Translations under genes and position numbers: made by a program
DNA from: JAZKFP01 sp040386355
Lineage (GTDB): Bacteria > Pseudomonadota > Gammaproteobacteria > Pseudomonadales > UBA6940
Direction: 5' to 3'
NCBI GenBank assembly: GCA_040386355.1
Contig: JAZKFP010000195.1
Location: forward strand, 1 to 16,651
DNA: 16,651 nucleotides
In this document: positions 13,780 through 16,651 of the stretch, piece after piece
Position numbering within the stretch: the stretch's first letter is position 1
Layout of the letters: every line of letters begins with the position of its first letter
Notes under the pieces: generated by a model
What the model was told of the DNA's origin: nothing
Database searches by the model: none
The model's input: the letters and a program-made list of their open reading frames with translations, nothing else

Positions 13780-14787
13780 ATGATACAAGCCACCCCAGAA
13801 CAAACTCAGGGCATTAATGCCTTGGCTTTCGTTTTTCCAGGGCAAGGTTCGCAAGAACCCGGCATGCTTAAGGATCTGTTTTCACAGTTTTCCAGCGTGC
13901 GTGATGTATTTGAACAAGCCTCGGATATTCTTGGTTGGAATGTTTGGGATTTGGCGCATTTGGGAACTGCTGAAGAAATGGCAGATACTCGAAAAACCCA
14001 ACCATTAATGTTGGTTGCCGATATCGCGGTTTGGTCGGCTTGGTGTCAACATACTCAACAGCGTCCAACTTGGGTTGCAGGTCACAGCCTTGGGGAATAC
14101 GCCGCTTTAGTTGCATCCCATGCGATTACTTTTTCAGATGCACTTCGTGCTGTGGAAGTACGTGCAAATGCAATGCACGATGTGAGTGTTCATCAACCAG
14201 GTGGTATGCTTGCGGTTTTAGGTTTGACCTTCGAACATGTTGCTGCTGTGTGCACGCAAATTCAAGATTCAAATGTTTTAAATGGTGATTCCGGAATTTG
14301 GCCAGCCAATATTAATGGTCATAAACAGATCGTAGTTGGCGGTGATATTCAATCGCTTGAAAAAGCAACTCCACTTTTTATTTCAGCTGGCGCGTTAAAA
14401 GTTGTAAATGTAAAAATGAGCGTACCTTCTCATTGTCCACTAATGCAGCCTGTCGCACAAAAGTTAAAGCCTGTACTAGAATCGATTTCTATTAAAACAC
14501 CACAGATAAATATCATTGCAAATTTAACGGGTAAACCTGTGAAAACAGCTGATGAAATTCGTCATGCTCTGACAGAACAAATTACGCAGCCAGTACAATG
14601 GGTACAAACAATTGAAACATTGCAAGCAAATGCTATTACGCAGTGTGCCGAATGTGGACCAGGGAAAGTTTTACAAGGTTTAGGTCGGCGCATCGAAAAA
14701 AATATTACGCATTTTGGATTGGATTCTTCAATCTTTTTGCAAGAAGGTATTGAACTGGTTCAGCACAATGTAGTGTCAACCTGTTAA
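13780..14787 (+). CDS. fabD: Malonyl-CoA:ACP transacylase
   Basis: This 335-aa cytoplasmic enzyme transfers malonyl from CoA to acyl carrier protein, supplying the extender unit for type II fatty acid synthesis. Visible motifs are FVFPGQGSQ (residues 17-25), GHSLGEY with nucleophile Ser103, VEVRANAM with the carboxylate-binding Arg128, VPSH with catalytic His218, and ECGPGKVLQGL near the end. E. coli FabD is 309 aa; the excess comes from an 11-residue N-terminal extension, a small insert around residue 165 (DSNVLNGDSG) and the C-terminus. The ATG at 13780 lies just after the rpmF stop; a TTG at 13771 overlapping that stop is the alternative. No clear Shine-Dalgarno is seen, which fits coupling to rpmF. 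plsX and fabH, normally upstream, are absent. Confidence 0.96.
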   Translation: MIQATPEQTQGINALAFVFPGQGSQEPGMLKDLFSQFSSVRDVFEQASDILGWNVWDLAHLGTAEEMADTRKTQPLMLVADIAVWSAWCQHTQQRPTWVAGHSLGEYAALVASHAITFSDALRAVEVRANAMHDVSVHQPGGMLAVLGLTFEHVAAVCTQIQDSNVLNGDSGIWPANINGHKQIVVGGDIQSLEKATPLFISAGALKVVNVKMSVPSHCPLMQPVAQKLKPVLESISIKTPQINIIANLTGKPVKTADEIRHALTEQITQPVQWVQTIETLQANAITQCAECGPGKVLQGLGRRIEKNITHFGLDSSIFLQEGIELVQHNVVSTC

Positions 14788-14855
14788 TTTAGATAAAATG
14801 AAATTTCTAATTTAGCGGGTTAAATCTTAATAATTTCCTAAATGAATACTCACGG

Positions 14856-15617
14856 ATGAAATCATTGGAAACTCCAGAAAAAACTCCAAAAAAAATTGCT
14901 TTTATCACCGGCGCAAGCCGCGGGATTGGTTTAGCAATTGCCAAATTACTCGCTGAAAAAAATCATTTTGTGATTGCAACTGCAACAACTGAAGACGGTG
15001 CTAATAATTTAACGGCTGTACTTTCATCAACCCCTGGTAGTGGAATAGGAGTTGTATTAGATTTAGCCGAACCCAAGGCAGAAGAAATTATTCAATCTAT
15101 TGCGAAAAATCATGGCCGGCCCGATATTTTAGTGCACAATGCCGGCGTAGTTTCTGATCAATTGATGATGATGATGCCAACCCAAGAGTGGCGTCGTGTT
15201 TTAAATGTTAATCTTGATAGCTTCCATTTATTAGTGCGTCATCTAACTCGCGGAATGCTAAGGCAACGTTGGGGAAGAGTGATTGCGGTTTCATCGGTTG
15301 TTGCGCGCGCTGGTAATCCTGGTCAAACCAATTATGCCGCGTCTAAAGCTGGACTTGAAGCGTCAGTGCGTTCTTTAGCTTCCGAGATTTCTGTTAAGGG
15401 AATTACTGTAAATTCTGTAGCTCCCGGATTTATTGATACCGATATGACAAGAAAATTACCCGATGCTTTAAAGCAACAACTTTTAAGTAATACACCTGCA
15501 GGACGTTTTGGAAGTCCAGAAGAAATTGCGCAAGTCGTTGCGTTTTTAGCGTCCGATGCAGCAAGTTATATTACCGGCGCAACCATCCCCGTAAACGGTG
15601 GTTTATATATGATGTAA
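14856..15617 (+). CDS. fabG: 3-oxoacyl-[ACP] reductase
   Basis: This 253-aa short-chain dehydrogenase reduces 3-oxoacyl-ACP to 3-hydroxyacyl-ACP with NADPH. The Rossmann motif GASRGIG is at residues 19-25, the NAG motif at about 95-97, and the catalytic Ser147, Tyr160 and Lys164 (NYAASKAG) have the same spacing as E. coli FabG (138/151/155). PGFIDTDMT and the C-terminal GATIPVNGGLYM are standard. His94 replaces the first Asn of the usual NNAG. The N-terminus is slightly longer than usual. The ATG at 14856 has only CGG directly upstream and no properly spaced Shine-Dalgarno; a TTG at 14865 with GGATG upstream is a possible alternative. It lies 68 nt after fabD in the fab cluster. Confidence 0.95.
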   Translation: MKSLETPEKTPKKIAFITGASRGIGLAIAKLLAEKNHFVIATATTEDGANNLTAVLSSTPGSGIGVVLDLAEPKAEEIIQSIAKNHGRPDILVHNAGVVSDQLMMMMPTQEWRRVLNVNLDSFHLLVRHLTRGMLRQRWGRVIAVSSVVARAGNPGQTNYAASKAGLEASVRSLASEISVKGITVNSVAPGFIDTDMTRKLPDALKQQLLSNTPAGRFGSPEEIAQVVAFLASDAASYITGATIPVNGGLYMM

Positions 15618-15676
15618 CATCAGAAAATTTTTAAAGAATGATTTATTAAAAACTGTTAAGAGGAATGGTGGTATTT

Positions 15677-15919
15677 ATGAACAACGTGAGTGAGCGAGTT
15701 AAGAAAGTGGTAGCGGAACAGCTTGGAGTGAAGCTTGAAGAAATTACCAACGATGCATCTTTTGTTGATGATTTAGGCGCAGACTCGTTAGATACCGTTG
15801 AATTAGTAATGGGCCTTGAAGAAGAATTTGAAATTGAAATTCTTGACGAAGACGCTGAACGAATTACTAAAGTACAAGAAGCAGTAGATTACATCACTGA
15901 AGCTTTAGCAAAAGCATAA
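15677..15919 (+). CDS. acpP: Acyl carrier protein
   Basis: This 80-aa acidic helical protein carries growing acyl chains on a 4'-phosphopantetheine arm attached to Ser37 in the GADSLD motif. The sequence MNNVSERVKKVVAEQLGVK matches the usual ACP opening, so the ATG at 15677 is preferred over the in-frame ATG at 15665. AAGAGGA ends 12 nt upstream and GGTGG is closer. It lies between fabG and fabF as in most gammaproteobacteria. A long imperfect hairpin separates it from fabF. Confidence 0.97.
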   Translation: MNNVSERVKKVVAEQLGVKLEEITNDASFVDDLGADSLDTVELVMGLEEEFEIEILDEDAERITKVQEAVDYITEALAKA

Positions 15920-15925
15920 AACAAA

Positions 15926-15979
15926 GCGCATTAGCATTTGATTGAATTCATATAACTAAATGTATGAATTGAGATGCGT
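15926..15979 (+). other. Long imperfect hairpin in the acpP-fabF gap
   Basis: An inner stem AATTCATATA (15945-15954) / TGTATGAATT (15961-15970), with one G-U pair and a 6-nt loop, sits within an outer 6-bp stem GCGCAT (15926-15931) / ATGCGT (15974-15979). It begins 6 nt after the acpP stop and has no immediate U-run (the nearest is TTTTA at 15986-15990). A partial attenuator or RNA-processing signal giving more acpP than fabF mRNA is plausible. Confidence 0.5.
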
Positions 15980-16006
15980 CCTTAGTTTTACTTATGGAGA
16001 AAGCGC

Positions 16007-16651
16007 TTGATTGGCAGACGTGTGGTTGTCACTGGAATCGGTTTAGTCACTCCACTGGGTCTAACAGTTGCAGACAATTGGTCAGCAGTTGTTGAAGGTC
16101 GGAGTGGAATACGTACTATTCCAGAATTTATTGAAGCTGGCCTTAACACGACTTTTGCAGGACGTATTCAGGGATTAGATCCAGAACAATATATTGATAA
16201 GCAATCTCAACGTAGGCTTGATCCATTTGTATTGTACGGCTGGGTTGCTGCGCAGGCGGCATTTCAAGATGCTGGACTAACCGATTTTATCTTTGATCCA
16301 GCACGTATTGGCGTTGCAATGGGGTCGGGAATTGGCGGTGTACACCACATAGTCCAACAACATCATAATTTAATGTCAGGTGGACCAAGAAAAGTTTCAC
16401 CTTTTTTTGTTCCTGGTAGCATCGTTAATATGGTTGCAGGATTTGTTTCACTGCAACTTAATCTGCAAGGTCCAAATATTGCACTCGCAACCGCATGTGC
16501 AACCGGTAATCACAATATTGCCGTTGCTGCTCAGCTGGTAGCTACTGGGGCAACAGACGTTATGGTTGCTGGCAGCGCTGAATATGCGAGTACGACTTTA
16601 GCCATGGCAGGATTTGGTAATGCTAAAGCATTGTCGACACGCAATGATTCA
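16007..16651 (+). CDS. fabF: 3-oxoacyl-[ACP] synthase II, N-terminal part (cut by window edge)
   Basis: The first 215 codons are present. The start is a TTG at 16007 with GGAGA about 6 nt upstream; the protein then reads IGRRVVVTGIGLVTPLG, the usual FabF/KAS-II beginning, and no in-frame ATG is available. FabF condenses malonyl-ACP with acyl-ACP to elongate fatty acids and helps control unsaturation and chain length with temperature. The active-site Cys is at 164 (TACATGNHN), equivalent to E. coli Cys163; the two active-site His residues lie beyond the window edge. VMVAGSAEYAS and GFGNAKALSTRND match the family. It closes the visible rpmF-fabD-fabG-acpP-fabF block. Confidence 0.95.
   Translation, partial: MIGRRVVVTGIGLVTPLGLTVADNWSAVVEGRSGIRTIPEFIEAGLNTTFAGRIQGLDPEQYIDKQSQRRLDPFVLYGWVAAQAAFQDAGLTDFIFDPARIGVAMGSGIGGVHHIVQQHHNLMSGGPRKVSPFFVPGSIVNMVAGFVSLQLNLQGPNIALATACATGNHNIAVAAQLVATGATDVMVAGSAEYASTTLAMAGFGNAKALSTRNDS

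Noticed and set aside
1..16651. tRNA or rRNA genes, CRISPR arrays, insertion sequences, integrase genes
   Set aside because: I looked for cloverleaf-like stretches, spaced repeats and transposase motifs and saw none.

Overview
The window is AT-rich and looks like a gammaproteobacterial chromosome. The evidence is the yceF(maf)/yceD/rpmF/fab gene neighbourhood, a gamma-type ribosomal protein L32, a YceI plus cytochrome b561 pair, and a YceF-type Maf protein. The low GC, a candidate effector-like gene and small lineage-specific membrane genes would fit a host-associated lineage such as the Legionellales/Coxiellaceae. That placement is inference, because there is no rRNA here to confirm it.

Region 1 (1-8485, all on the minus strand) is a probable operon for a multi-layer cell-envelope machine. 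In transcription order it encodes: an SH3b plus beta-barrel protein, a second outer-membrane beta-barrel, a third larger barrel, a giant (1390 aa) secreted TPR protein, a small TPR lipoprotein, a 102-aa secreted protein, and the first 33 codons of a MotA/TolQ/ExbB proton-channel subunit that runs off the left edge. Barrels in the outer membrane, TPR proteins in the periplasm and a proton-driven TolQ-like motor in the inner membrane recall the Agl-Glt/Nfs machines of Myxococcus. Three dyads lie in the gaps between these genes.

Region 2 (8486-10062) holds a 352-nt non-coding stretch with a direct repeat, and an orphan cytoplasmic protein of 366 aa. That protein has a basic amphipathic N-terminus, a Cys-Cys pair and a Ser-rich linker, a composition compatible with a secreted effector.

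Region 3 (10063-11317) is a divergent pair: a cytochrome b561 (minus) and a YceI-family periplasmic lipocalin-like protein (plus), the latter closed by a clear rho-independent terminator.

Region 4 (11361-16651) is the housekeeping block: yceF (minus) divergent from yceD (plus), then rpmF, fabD, fabG, acpP and fabF (cut by the right edge). Two things are unusual. The normally adjacent yceD and rpmF are separated by about 830 bp carrying a minus-strand two-TM protein whose ribosome-binding/start region is tandemly duplicated. Also, plsX and fabH, which usually sit between rpmF and fabD, are missing, so rpmF abuts fabD. L32 carries an acidic, His-containing C-terminal tail.
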